A stretch of DNA of 64,000 nucleotides from Calliopum simillimum. Taxonomy: Eukaryota; Arthropoda; Insecta; Diptera; Lauxaniidae. The notes under the pieces were generated by a model. It did no database searches and was not told the origin of the DNA. It was given only the letters and a program-made list of their open reading frames with translations. Positions 46,901 to 56,527 of this stretch are shown piece after piece; the first letter of the stretch is position 1; each line of letters begins with the position of its first letter. The stretch spans positions 114,227,309 to 114,291,308 of the forward strand of contig OX638368.1 of NCBI GenBank assembly GCA_951812925.1, written 5' to 3'. The position numbers and the translations under genes were made by a program.

Positions 46901-49900
46901 TTGACACAAAAAATTGGGTTCAAATCTCCAATTTTCGACACAACCTGATATTTTGAATACACCTTGATTTTATGCATTTTTCCTGACACATTGGATTCGA
47001 TATATTTTGGATACAACCACAACCTGGCAATATGAACTTTAATTTTCAGCAAACTTATAGCGATAATCAAAAAAAAAAACAAAACATTTATAGTAAAAAT
47101 TTATTGTACATGCATAGAACTAAGTCTTTTGAACGTCACATGACTGCGGTATTCTTTAGGAAAATATCTTAAATTGTATGCGTTTAACATTATTTAAGTA
47201 ACTTTCCGGGAAATGATCAAGCATGAAATATAATATATTTGATAGACTTGGAATTATTTAATTGCTTTGCCTTATTATCCAAAGTATTTTAGCTTTGAGG
47301 TGCATTTGAGCAAAGTAGCACAAAGCTAGTTATTGAAAAACTGTAACCCTTCATTCCGGGAAAGTTTCAGTTTCTTTAGCAACTGTGAGGCGTTATTTGT
47401 AAACTTAAGATCCTGCATTAATGATTTAGTAGTCGGGAGCTAAACTTGACTTAAACCTTTACTCTGTTCATAACTTTTCAATAATACATATACCTTGTTT
47501 GCTAATCCTGGATTGAAAAGCGTAAATCTATCAATATATGGGTTGTTTGAAATTTGAGTTAATAGAATAATTAGACTCATTTTAATTCAATCATTTCTTC
47601 AAATAAATGCAAATTTTTTATTAAAAAATTTAACTCAAAGAAATCAGAAACTTCACATGAAGTTTATAAATCTTTTTTTTTAGAAAAATTAAGTTTTTAT
47701 AAAGAAAATAATTTTTTTGCTTTTGCTACTCATGCTTCTATTTCACATAATAAAACTGGATGTGCCATTTATAACATCTTCTCAAATCACTACTTTCTTT
47801 TTCAAGTGAACTCCAAATTATCATCACTATCTGGTGAACTAATTGCTATTAAAAAAGCCATTGAAATTGCTTCTGAGGATAATTTTGACTGCTTATTTTT
47901 ACTGCTAGTCTTAATGCTTGTATTCTTTTACAAAAAAATAATTCTGACAGTTATCTTGTCTCTGAAATTCTAAAAAAAAATTGATAATTCAAGTATTTGC
48001 AATGTACATTTTTGTTGGGTGCCTAGTCATGTCGGAATTTTTTTCAATGAACGTGTTGATTATATGACCAAAGAAGCTATTTTAAATGGCGCTCCTATAA
48101 ATTTAAGTTTTACTGCTATAGATGCTATTAAAATAATTGCTAATGCTCTAAGAGAGGAATGGAATTCTGAATTTGTTGAAATTTCCAGATCAAAAGGTAG
48201 CTTTTTTATAATATTTTTAATTATATTCCCAATAAACCATGGTATACTGGGTCTGCTCTTGATTCCTGTGAAATAAAAGTTATCAATAGACTATTATCTG
48301 GACACACCTATGATAAAAAATACCTTAATCTAATTAACGCTATTAATTCAAATATTTGCGATCTTTGTAATACAATTGAAGATTCACATCACTTAATCTT
48401 TCATTGTACCAAATTTTCTATAATTCGTGCTAAATATAATATTTTCTTACAATATAACAATCTGTTTCAAATTTTAAAGTCTAAGGGCCGTTTTCACAAT
48501 GTCCAGTTAACGTTTAACTGAAACTTTAACTGTAAGTTTGAATAAAATTGTTTTCTCAATGTGAAGTTATTTATTAACTGACGGAAAATAAACTCTAACG
48601 TTCAGTTAACTTTAACTGGCACAATTTTTTCAGTTAAAATTTAACTGAAATGTTTACATTTTTTGAAAACATTTTAAGGGGAAATTTGTTATTTAAGTTA
48701 AAAAATGGAATTTATTGAAATCCAAATAATTTAACGGAAAGTTTATACCTATACCTTCTGTTAGTAAACTTTAGTTTAAAAATATCTTAACTGTACATTG
48801 TGAAACCGGCCCTTAGAATCTAAATGTTTATACGTTATTAATTGATTTTATGGCTTAATGTTACTTGATCGACTGCTGTTGTTTTTGTTTTATTTTTTTG
48901 AAAATTAGTCACAACAACAACAACCTCTGAGCGGATCTACTTTCGGAGATATAGCCATCGGAAGATCGGGATATATCTTTTATAAAAATCGGCATAAGTA
49001 GGGAACCCTGGGATGGATTTTAAAAATATTAGTGTCATATGAAAGGTATTTTACCGGACTATATAATTGCTCCATTTTTCAATTTGAGTCCTAGTTTTCG
49101 AGATATGACAATTTTTCAAAAATTCACTCCATTTTTTTCCCAAAAAATTTGTTATTAACCTATAATTTTAACAACTAAATTAGAAAGCCCATTTTATTTC
49201 CTTTCATTTGATATGCAACATGTATCTGAAATTGCATCATTAATAAATTTTTATGGAAAAAAACAAAAATAGGCCAAATCAATTTTCTTAAAATTAGGAA
49301 CTTTAAACAACAATGCATTGTTAAAAGTTCCTAATTTTAAGAAGATTGATTTGGTCCATTTTGTTTTTTTCTATAAAAATTTATAAATGATGCAATTTCA
49401 TATACATGTCGTATATCAAATGAAAGGAAATAAATTAGTCTTCTTAATTAAGTTATTAAAATTATAGGTTAATAACACATTTTTTGGGAAAAATAACGGT
49501 TTTTTGCGAAAAAAATGGGGTTAATTTTTGAAAAATTGTCATACCTCGAAAACTATGACTCAAATTGAAAAACTTTGTGTCAATTATATAGCCAATTATA
49601 TACCTTTCATATGACACCAATATTTTTAAAATCCATCCAGGGGTTCCCAACTTATACCGATTTTTATAAAAGATATATCCCGATCTTCCGATGGCTATAT
49701 CTCCGAAAGTAGATCCGTTCAGTGGTTGTTGTTGTTGTAATTAATTCTCAGAGCCCTATTTGGGCAAAAAAAAATAAAAAAAAAAAAAAACAGTCAATCA
49801 AGTAAAATTGTTCCGACTTTATTAAAGAAACTAAGACTATTGATCTTTTATAAATTGTCTTTTTGACTTTTTTTTCACAACCTTTCCTTCAATCTAGAGT

Positions 49901-50089
49901 TCACCCTGGCACTTTGAGAAAATTTTTTCCGCCAATTTAATAATATAAAAAAAAAAATAAAAAATAAAATTTAGTTACCTCCAATTTCGCCACCGAAACT
50001 GGTCCAAACTCCGTATCTAATTCATCATCGCATTCGGCTGTAGTTCCAGTAGCAAGCCCTTTTAACGATTCATCTCCGAAAGTATCCAT
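43915..50089 (-). CDS. spn-A: Rad51 recombinase (spindle-A orthologue)
   Basis: Four exons: 50089-49979, 44969-44413, 44353-44224 and 44163-43915; phases agree and give 348 residues (Rad51 about 340). Rad51 forms filaments on single-stranded DNA and drives homologous pairing in double-strand-break repair and meiosis. An N-terminal acidic region is followed by the HhH domain ([20 protein letters not shown]), Walker A GEFRCGKT (about 135-142), [20 protein letters not shown], Walker B LIIVDS (about 226-231), the [20 protein letters not shown] polymerisation/DNA-binding segment, and [20 protein letters not shown]. The tail GDAKD is typical. Donor GTGGGT after exon 2 is unusual but keeps the phase. 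Intron 1 is 5,009 bp, unusually long for this compact gene. It contains a LINE remnant, two MITE-like elements and an 828-bp palindrome. All catalytic motifs are intact. Confidence 0.95.
45470..45829 (+). repeat. Partial copy of the CTAGTAAGGGTGT repeat, interrupted
   Basis: Contains GGAGGTGCCACGCCCTCTTG, GCTCATTTTCAATCCCTCAA and GTCAGCCAGACGG like the copy at 34,005-34,891. It is cut near its right end by the element at 45,830-46,518; the remaining edge resumes with TATACTTGAC. Confidence 0.6.
45830..46518. mobile_element. 689-bp DNA element with long terminal inverted repeats
   Basis: Starts TCGATACCTTAGAGCGATAC and continues AGTCCTATCTCCA; the right end is the inverse (TGGAGATAGGACTATAGCAC, TCTAAGGTATCGA). 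It is flanked by TATA on both sides (45826-45829 and 46519-46522), so the target duplication is TATA or TA. Internal GTCCTATCTCCAC copies and paired GCGTTTYATGACTTTTTGCG segments are present. No transposase. It has split an interspersed repeat in Rad51 intron 1. Confidence 0.7.
46523..47580. other. Rad51 intron 1, no further element recognised
   Basis: AT-rich intronic sequence. AACTAGTCCTTTATC-like words near 46,560-46,735 recur in both orientations (GACTAGTT / AACTAGTC), suggesting another decayed inverted repeat. No coding content. Confidence 0.35.
47585..48860 (+). mobile_element. Non-LTR retrotransposon 3' fragment with RNase H
   Basis: Decayed frames encode an RNase H domain: [25 protein letters not shown] and [21 protein letters not shown] terminal Cys/His motif ([17 protein letters not shown]) follows. 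This order (RNase H, then a CCHC-like knuckle) is found in I/R1/LOA-type LINEs. There are several frameshifts. A 330-bp MITE (48,484-48,813) interrupts the 3' part. It lies in Rad51 intron 1, antisense to the gene. Confidence 0.7.
48484..48813. mobile_element. 330-bp MITE with TA target duplication
   Basis: Ends AGGGCCGTTTTCACAATGTC ... and ... TACATTGTGAAACCGGCCCT, flanked by TA (48482-48483 and 48814-48815). Internal AGTTAACTTTAACTG words are self-complementary. It starts with the same AGGGCCGT as the Harbinger-associated family at 50-59 kb, but the interior differs. Confidence 0.65.
48911..49738. mobile_element. 828-bp near-perfect palindrome (foldback element)
   Basis: The arms (about 48,911-49,315 and 49,316-49,738) are inverted copies with scattered mismatches and almost no loop; the centre is CAATGCATTG. 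The ends are ACAACAACAACAACC and GGTTGTTGTTGTTGT. Landmarks: GGATCTACTTTCGGAGATAT (left) versus ATATCTCCGAAAGTAGATCC (right), and GCAATTTCAGATACATGT-like words mirrored. The flanks AATTAGTC and AATTAATT may be an imperfect 8-bp duplication. A transcript across it would fold into a hairpin of about 400 bp. It lies in Rad51 intron 1. Confidence 0.85.
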
Positions 50090-50590
50090 GTTTTTATATG
50101 AATATTTTAGTATATAACGAACAGAAAAGCTTATTTATTAAAACTCAAACAAATTTCTATTTTCTACTATTTCAAATTGTGAAAATGGCGCTTAGTGAGT
50201 GACAGTGACAGTGTTGCGTTATTAGAGAATTTACCTAATACGGGTAATTTTTAAATACATAAAAGGGAAAAAATCAAAAGAAAATTTTGCACAAGCATTT
50301 TAGGCTCAAGCACAAATCATATTGTAAAACGGGGTACAGACTATCGATCGAGTTCGTCAGTTTTACTCAAATTTCTCTTGTTTGCGTGTGTGACCGCACC
50401 TGAACTTCAGGTTCTTCAATTGTAATGATTGATACATTTTTCAACAGTCACTAAATAAGAAAATTATAAGCTTAAAATTTTTATTTTACAAAAACTATAT
50501 GCAATTGAAAATTGTTCCATTTATTAAGAGAAAACATTATTTTTGGACATAGATATAGAGATTGTTGAAAAAAATATATGTATGTTTATA
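50090..50590. other. Region upstream of Rad51
   Basis: Presumed promoter and 5' UTR of the minus-strand Rad51 gene. No core motif stands out; no repeat is recognised until 50,594. Confidence 0.35.
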
Positions 50591-50593
50591 GGG

Positions 50594-51075
50594 CAGTCCA
50601 CATGCACAGTTTTACCTCAAGACTTTCCTGCTCAAACTGGTTTGTGCAGGTAAGTCTGTACGTGTGAACGGTAAAAGTCAAGTTTGCACAGTTCAAATTG
50701 CGGCCTGTGCCTTCTTTGGATTTCCAAAGATTTTTTTGTGCAAACTAAGCTTGCGCAGGCAAGTTGGAACGTCTGGACGGCGTACAGGCTGTGCCCTCAA
50801 TAAGTCGCTTAAATTGCAGTCTTCAAATGCATGTATATTGCATGTGATAGCTCTGTCATGAAAATTATGCGTTTTTTCATTGATTTATTTTGGAAAACAT
50901 ACAAAAGAAAAAACAATTCAAACGAAAGTAAAATGTTTGCTAGACGTCTTGTTTCTATGAAAATGAAGTATACTGAAAACTGCACGGACTTGCTTGTGTC
51001 GTGTGGGCGCGGTATAACAAGTATGCGCAAACTCTCTAGTTTGCGCAGGTAAGACTGTATGTGTCGACGGCCCTT
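50594..51075. mobile_element. 480-bp MITE of the GGGCCGTCCACACG family
   Basis: Ends GGGCAGTCCACATGCACAGT and GACTGTATGTGTCGACGGCC. It carries the subterminal words TTTGTGCAGGTAAGTCTGTA and CTTGCGCAGGCAAGTTGGAA. Its body matches the left 900 bp of the Harbinger element at 52.67 kb nearly along its whole length (apart from the insertion there), so it is an internally deleted relative. The small frames across it are not genes. Confidence 0.75.
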
Positions 51076-51500
51076 AATACGGTTTGGGGCTAGTTTACAT
51101 AGCCATTCAATCATGAAGTTTTTTGCTTCATGATTAAAACTATATTTCGTTTGCATTCGTGTGATTTTAGATTACTAGTACTATTTTACTTCATTTTTAA
51201 TGCTATTTGTATTTTATTTTTCATGCTACAAATTTGTGTCAAACTGAGTTAATTTTTTTTATTTTTTTTTTATTTTTTTATTGATAAGAACTCAGACAAC
51301 TATACAGTTGGTTTAAGAGTAATTTAAAAAAAGAGAAGTTTTGAGATAATAATTCAATAAATAAATAAATAACTTATTAATAAATATCGACAACAATATA
51401 AATTTTCAAAGTTTTTACATAGTTTTTTAAGTTTTTTTTTAAATATTCTAAATTAGTACTGTTCGAGAGATTTGATGGCAACAAATTTTGTTTGGCACTA

Positions 51501-52418
51501 GGTGTACAAATATGAAACCGGTAATTTTTATTTAAAAAAAACACGTTTATTTTGCGAAAATGGTTCCAAATTTAATCTTCAAAGTAATTCCCCTCGCTAG
51601 CTACACATCTTTTCCATCTTTCAGGCAATTTATGGATTCCTCGCCAAAAAAATTTTTCGTTTTTTGAGGCTATCCATTCATCGAGCCATTTTTGCACTTC
51701 CTCGTAAGAATTGAAGTGCGAATCGTTGAGTGCGTGTCTCATCGATGAAAACAAATAGTAATCGGATGGCGCCAGGTCCGGTGAGTACGGCGGGTGGGGC
51801 AGGGGCTCCCAGTTGTACGATTCTACCAAGTTTTTATTGACCGCTGCTCGATGTGGCGATGCGTTGTCATCTTGGAATACAATTTTGTCATGGCGAAGTT
51901 GAAATTCGGGCCTCTTCTGACGTATAGCACGGTTCAAAGCGATCAATTGTTGATGGTAGCGTGCACCAGTAACTGTTTCACCTGGTTTTAGTAGCTTATA
52001 CCAAATAACACCACGCTGATCCCAGAAAATACACAGCATTGTCTTTCGGCCGAAGCGATTTGGTCTTGGCGTTGATTTGGGTCGTTGGCCGGGGCTCAAA
52101 TATGATTTTTTTCGTTTGGGATTGTTGAAATAAATCCATTTTTCATCGCCAGTGATGACTCGATGGAGAAAACCTTTTCTGTTTTGCCTGGCGAAACAGA
52201 AAATCAATGCTTCCCGCATATGAGAGTTTTCAGGCATAAAATTCGACATCTTTACGAGCGGAAAAAATGTGTTGTTGTATGAAACTTGACAAATTGTGAA
52301 CTGAATATTGTTGACAGATGACAGAATGAACAATTAAGACATTTGGTACGGTTCGGAAGCTCATACATATACGGCTATCGACCGCTAGATGTCATTACCG
52401 GTTTCATATTTGAACACC
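51501..52418 (-). mobile_element. Internally deleted mariner element
   Basis: Terminal inverted repeats GGTGTWCAAATATGAAACCG followed by GTAAT, one mismatch in 25-26 bp, with TA on both sides (51499-51500 and 52419-52420). The length of 918 bp compares with about 1.3 kb for full mariners. It encodes a shortened transposase on the minus strand. Confidence 0.92.
51572..52249 (-). CDS. Mariner transposase lacking its DNA-binding domain, frame open
   Basis: 225 residues from ATG 52249 (MSNFMPENSHMREALIFCFA); an in-frame extension upstream exists but the MSNF start is the family's usual one. Mariner transposases are about 345 residues. Here the N-terminal start is joined directly to RQNRKGFLHRVITGDEKWIY, so about 115 residues covering the helix-turn-helix domains are gone without loss of frame. 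The catalytic core looks complete: first Asp in ITGDEKW, second in FQDDNASPH, third in YSPDLAPSDYYLF with DD34D spacing, plus the WVPHEL-linker-distal motifs to the C-terminus (LPERWKRCVASEGNYFED). No stop or frameshift was seen. It should not bind its own ends unaided. Confidence 0.85.
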   Translation of the reverse strand: MSNFMPENSHMREALIFCFARQNRKGFLHRVITGDEKWIYFNNPKRKKSYLSPGQRPKSTPRPNRFGRKTMLCIFWDQRGVIWYKLLKPGETVTGARYHQQLIALNRAIRQKRPEFQLRHDKIVFQDDNASPHRAAVNKNLVESYNWEPLPHPPYSPDLAPSDYYLFSSMRHALNDSHFNSYEEVQKWLDEWIASKNEKFFWRGIHKLPERWKRCVASEGNYFED

Positions 52419-52715
52419 TAGTATCTTGAAATTTTGTTGGTACTAATTCAAAGATTGCTATTAACCACTTATTTTATCCGTCTCGTAGATTTCTTCACGA
52501 AAACTGTATTATTTTACTCCCAAAAGGAACAAATTGTGAAACATTTAACAACACAATTCTGTTTGATTTCATGAAGTGGCATCGTTTGCTCATTCATTTT
52601 ATGATTAAAATAATCACCAAATATATGATTATTTTGATTATGAATGTCTATGTAAACTAGCCCTAAAGGGCCGTCCACACGCACAGTTTCACCTCTAACC
52701 AGTTTGCGCAGGTAA

Positions 52716-53156
52716 TAGCTTAAACACAATTGGAGCGTACGACGAATTTCGCCCGACGAATATTCGCTGTCAAAAATAAAACATACAATAGTATATGAAA
52801 CTAAACACAACCACACCGAACGACGAAATTCGTCCAACGAATATTCGTTGCAATAGAACTAGTTTTAATTTTGTCGCCGGCGGCAGCGATTTTTGGAAAT
52901 GTTAAACTGGAAAATTACGTTTCAAATGTAAAATTTTTAGATTTTTTAGTAGAAATTCAAAGAAAATGAGATTTTATAAAACATTTATATATTAAAATTG
53001 TCATCAGAAAACATAAACAACAATTTAAAATAAAAACAACTATTGCCGTCGTCACTCTGATTGTGTTTAACAGAGCGAACTTCGTTGACGAATTTTTATT
53101 GACAGCGAATATTCGTCGGGCGAAATTCCTCGTACGCTCCAATTGTGTTTAAGCTA
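52716..53156. mobile_element. 441-bp MITE nested in the Harbinger left end
   Basis: Terminal inverted repeats of about 57 bp with one mismatch begin TAGCTTAAACACAATTGGAG, then CGTACGACGAATTTCGCCCG. TAA is duplicated at 52713-52715 and 53157-53159. The related copy at 50,594 shows the uninterrupted target (GCAGGTAAGTCTGTACG), which confirms both the boundaries and the 3-bp duplication. Confidence 0.9.
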
Positions 53157-53654
53157 TAAGTGTGTACGTGTGGACGGTAAAAGTCAAGTTTGCACAGTCC
53201 AAAAGTGCGGCCTGTGCTTTCTTTGACTTTCCAAAGATTTTTTTGTGCAAACTAAACATGCGCAGGCAAGTTGGAACGTGTGGACGGCGTACAGGCCGTG
53301 CCTTCAATCTGTCTCTTAAATTGCAGTCTTCAAATGCATGTATATTACATGTGATAGCTCTGTCATGAAAATTATGCGTTTTTTGATTGATTTATTTTGG
53401 AAAGTATACAAAAGAAAAAACAATTCAAATGAAAATAAAATGTTTGCTAGACGTCATGTTTCTATGAAAATGAAGTATACTGAAAACTGCACAGACTTGC
53501 CTGTGTCGTGTGGACGCGATATAAAAAGTATGCGCAAACTCTCTAGTTTGCACGAACTAGGTTTGCGCAGGTAAGACTGTACGTGTGGACGGTCCTGTGC
53601 AGTTTTCAGTCTACGTCATTTTTATGAAAGCATATTGTCTAGCAAAACTCTTTT

Positions 53655-55921
53655 TTGTCAGAAATAAATTTTTTTGTTTTCAAAAATAAGTCTTCCAGCG
53701 AAAACGCATTTTTATCAGAAATTTTCTTCTTTTACGTTTTACAAAAAAAGAAAATAATTAACAATAAGAGCCGCCGGTCAAAATGGTGTAAGGAATGGCT
53801 GCTGCAGAGAAAAATCCATTCTCACGTTAATTTGATGAAGGATTTGAGAAATGATTGTGATGATTGGCGCAATTATATGAGAATGGACGAAACCGCATAT
53901 AAGGAACTTTTGGCATTGGTGACTCCATACATACAACGGCAAAATACTGTAATGCGTGAGTCTATTTCTCCACATGAAAGATTAAGCTGTACTTTGAGGT
54001 TCTTAGGCACTGGAAGGTTGTACAGAGACTTAAGATTTTCCGCTGCTATTTCTCATCAAGCTTTATCAAAAATCATTCCGGAGACTTGTACGGCCATATT
54101 TGTGGCTTTGAGAGCAAAATACTTGCAGGTAAGAACTCATTTACAACTAGTTAGGGCCTTTGGCCTGGTTAGATTATCTCAAAAAACGCTTTCAGTATAG
54201 CTTTTTGCTTATAAGGGACGTGCCATGCCCTCTTGTCCGAATTCACCTGGTTTTTGCTCAGAGCTTACTCCTACCGTCCCTAGTATTTATGTGTATTTTG
54301 GTTGCGATATTGTAATTAATGCTCATAAAATTCAGTTTTAAATGTTTTTTTTTTAATTTCCTCAAATAATCTTGATTCCAAAAAATATCAAAATGATTTA
54401 AGCGTATTTTTCTATACCTGCAAAGTAATGTCATACAAATTATGTGCCTTACAATCGGTAATTTGACCGATATTATTTTTTCAAGTTAGCGCCATTAATT
54501 TTACATCATTAAGTAAACTTCCCGTGAAAACAGATCCGATCAAAATTTTGGCCAATTCGTATCATGATGTTACTTTTGGTTTTATAGACTTCTTCCACTT
54601 TCAAAAAACTAATTCAAATCTCTTTATTTTAAATTTTTAATAATTATTGCTGTATTGTACATTATCCAGACTTGTCTTCTGGGTCGTAATCACTTAAATA
54701 AATGGTATTAATCGGTTCGGAATGATGCGTCCCTTCATAATTACAAGTACTTATGTGGGAGTTTCTGGACAGATTTCCCATTTCTGCTTCAAATAAAGCG
54801 TCGTTTATAATTTTTTCGCAATAAATCCGCTGATGTTTTGGTAGCTTCCTCAGCTTGTTTGATACATTACGTCCAACAATGTCATACTCGTCTTCTGTCC
54901 TAGCTTCGCAAATACATTTACCAACAGAAGCAATTAAATTGTCCATTTCTGACTCCCGTTTTTTAGATTTAGTTCTTCTACTTTTAGGTGGACTTTCAAT
55001 AATGCGTGAAATAGGATTTTCTTCTTCTTGAGTTGGAACAGTTTCTTCCAAGTTCAAAAAATCAGTACTATTTTCATCCTGAAATAAGTAAATTTTTATT
55101 GTAGATACCACGTTCACAGAATGAATGGAAAGAAATAGCAGAGCAGTTTAAAAAAAAATGGAATTTCCCACATTGCTTAGGAGCTGTAGATGGAAAACAT
55201 GTACGAATTGTACCACCGTCCGACAGTGGTTCCTATTTCTACAACTACAAAAGATTTCATAGCATGGTTCTCATGGCAGTCGTCAATGCAAACTATGAGT
55301 TTATAGCTTGTGAATTTGGTGTCAATGGAAGAATATCCGATGGAGGTGTAATTGAGCTCACAACATTCCACAAAAAATTAAAACAGAAAAATTTATGCAT
55401 TCCTGACGCAGAGCAAATAAAAAAATCAAATAGAGTACTTAATTATGTTTTCGTTGGGGACAAAGCATTTGCCTTAACTCCGAACTTTTTGAAGCCATTT
55501 AACCAAAAAGCTTACAAATGATACTAGAATTTATAATTATCGCCTTTCAAGAACAAGGCGCGTCGTTGAAAATGCATTTGGTATACTAGCATCTCGATTC
55601 CGAATATTTCATACCAGCATCAATATGAAGCTTACAAATATAGAAAGTGTTGTTATGGCGTGTTGCGCACTTCATAATTTTTTGATAAAAAAATATTCTA
55701 CCAACTACACTTCGGCTGGGAGCCTAGATTATGAAGATACAATACAGTGCACGCTATCGTTAGGTTTGCGGACAAATGATTCTGATCTGGCAGAACTTAG
55801 AAAAGGACATTTCAAAGCCATCTCAAATGATGGCAAACTGACCAGATTACAATATTTAGATTATTTTACTAACGAAGGTACCGTTCCATGGCAGAATAAG
55901 TTATTGAACATTATAGAATAG
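53655..55921 (+). pseudogene. HARBI1-like transposase/nuclease of the Harbinger element, one frameshift
   Basis: Exon 1 53655-54128 (donor CAG|GTAAGA) encodes WCKEWLLQRKIHSHVNLMKD and SPHERLSCTLRFLGTGRLYR. Exon 2 from 55105 (acceptor ATTGTAG, in phase) encodes CLGAVDGKHVRIVPP with the first catalytic Asp, then YNYKRFHSMVLMAVVNANYE and VGDKAFALTP with the second Asp. At about 55,518 the frame breaks (+1 or -2). The next frame continues RIYNYRLSRTRRVVENAFGI with the catalytic Glu and ends at 55,921. The DDE triad is therefore present but split. The 976-bp intron contains the last exon of the MADF gene on the other strand and a repeat fragment. The protein would cut and join the element's ends together with the MADF partner. 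Confidence 0.88.
54140..54345 (+). repeat. Fragment of the CTAGTAAGGGTGT interspersed repeat
   Basis: AACTAGTTAGGGCCTTTGGC, then GATTATCTCAAAAAACGCTT and GTGCCATGCCCTCTTGTCCG match the repeat at 34,005-34,891. It lies in the intron of the HARBI1-like gene. Confidence 0.6.
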
Positions 55922-55945
55922 TGTATAACACTTGTAAACATATTA

Positions 55946-56140
55946 ACACAGAAAAAAATATAGTAAATTTAACCGATATGAACAGTTGAGGTTGCACTAA
56001 CCCGTAAAAACAATCAAATTGATTGAAGTTATATAAGTTTTCAATACTAAATGATACTGTAAATTAACAATATTTTACCGTTTTTGGGTTGGTGCAATTT
56101 CAACCGTTCATATCGGCTATAATTTTCCCTGTGTGGCAAG
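55946..56140. mobile_element. 195-bp palindromic MITE
   Basis: ACCGATATGAACAGTTGAGG, then TTGCACTAACCCGTAAAAAC on the left pairs with GTTTTTGGGTTGGTGCAATT, then TCAACCGTTCATATCGGCTA on the right. The outer ends are CACAGAAAAAA and TTTTCCCTGTG. It lies just after the HARBI1-like frame, within the MADF intron 2. Confidence 0.65.
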
Positions 56141-56527
56141 ATAATTTGTTCAATTTTTTAATTGAAAAAATAAATATTTATTCAAATTTACTGGTATCAA
56201 AATAAAATTTTTGTTAATAAGTATTTCAACAAACCAGTGAAAATGATTCTTGAAAATTTGAAACAGGTTCTCGAGAGGTTTCTTGATCATCTACAAATGA
56301 AAGAAGATCGAAGTACCACAAAGAAGGTGTATAGATATCGTCTGTAGCGGCACCTGACTTTTGTGATATTGTAACTTTTTTCTTTTCTTTTCGGTAACAG
56401 CTACGCAGACTGTTAATTTTTTTAATGACCGTGTCTCTTTGCCTCCGGTTCGACCTGTGAAAGAAAAAAAATCTTGAGTTAAGTCCATTCGTTTAATTTA
56501 CTTTAAAAATTAACTAATAAAACAATA

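Larger units (their letters stand above)
51086..52663. mobile_element. Probable DNA element with GGGCTAGTTTACATAG ends, host of the mariner copy
   Basis: The left GGGGCTAGTTTACATAGCCA and right TCTATGTAAACTAGCCC are inverted repeats of about 18 bp. Both continue into TCATGAAGT / ATGATT words. The interior is AT-rich without transposase, apart from the mariner inserted at 51,501. No clean target duplication is seen. Confidence 0.5.

Noticed and set aside
50664..50861. Short Cys-containing frame, repeated at 53,162-53,368
   Set aside because: The two frames are similar only because both lie in copies of the same MITE.
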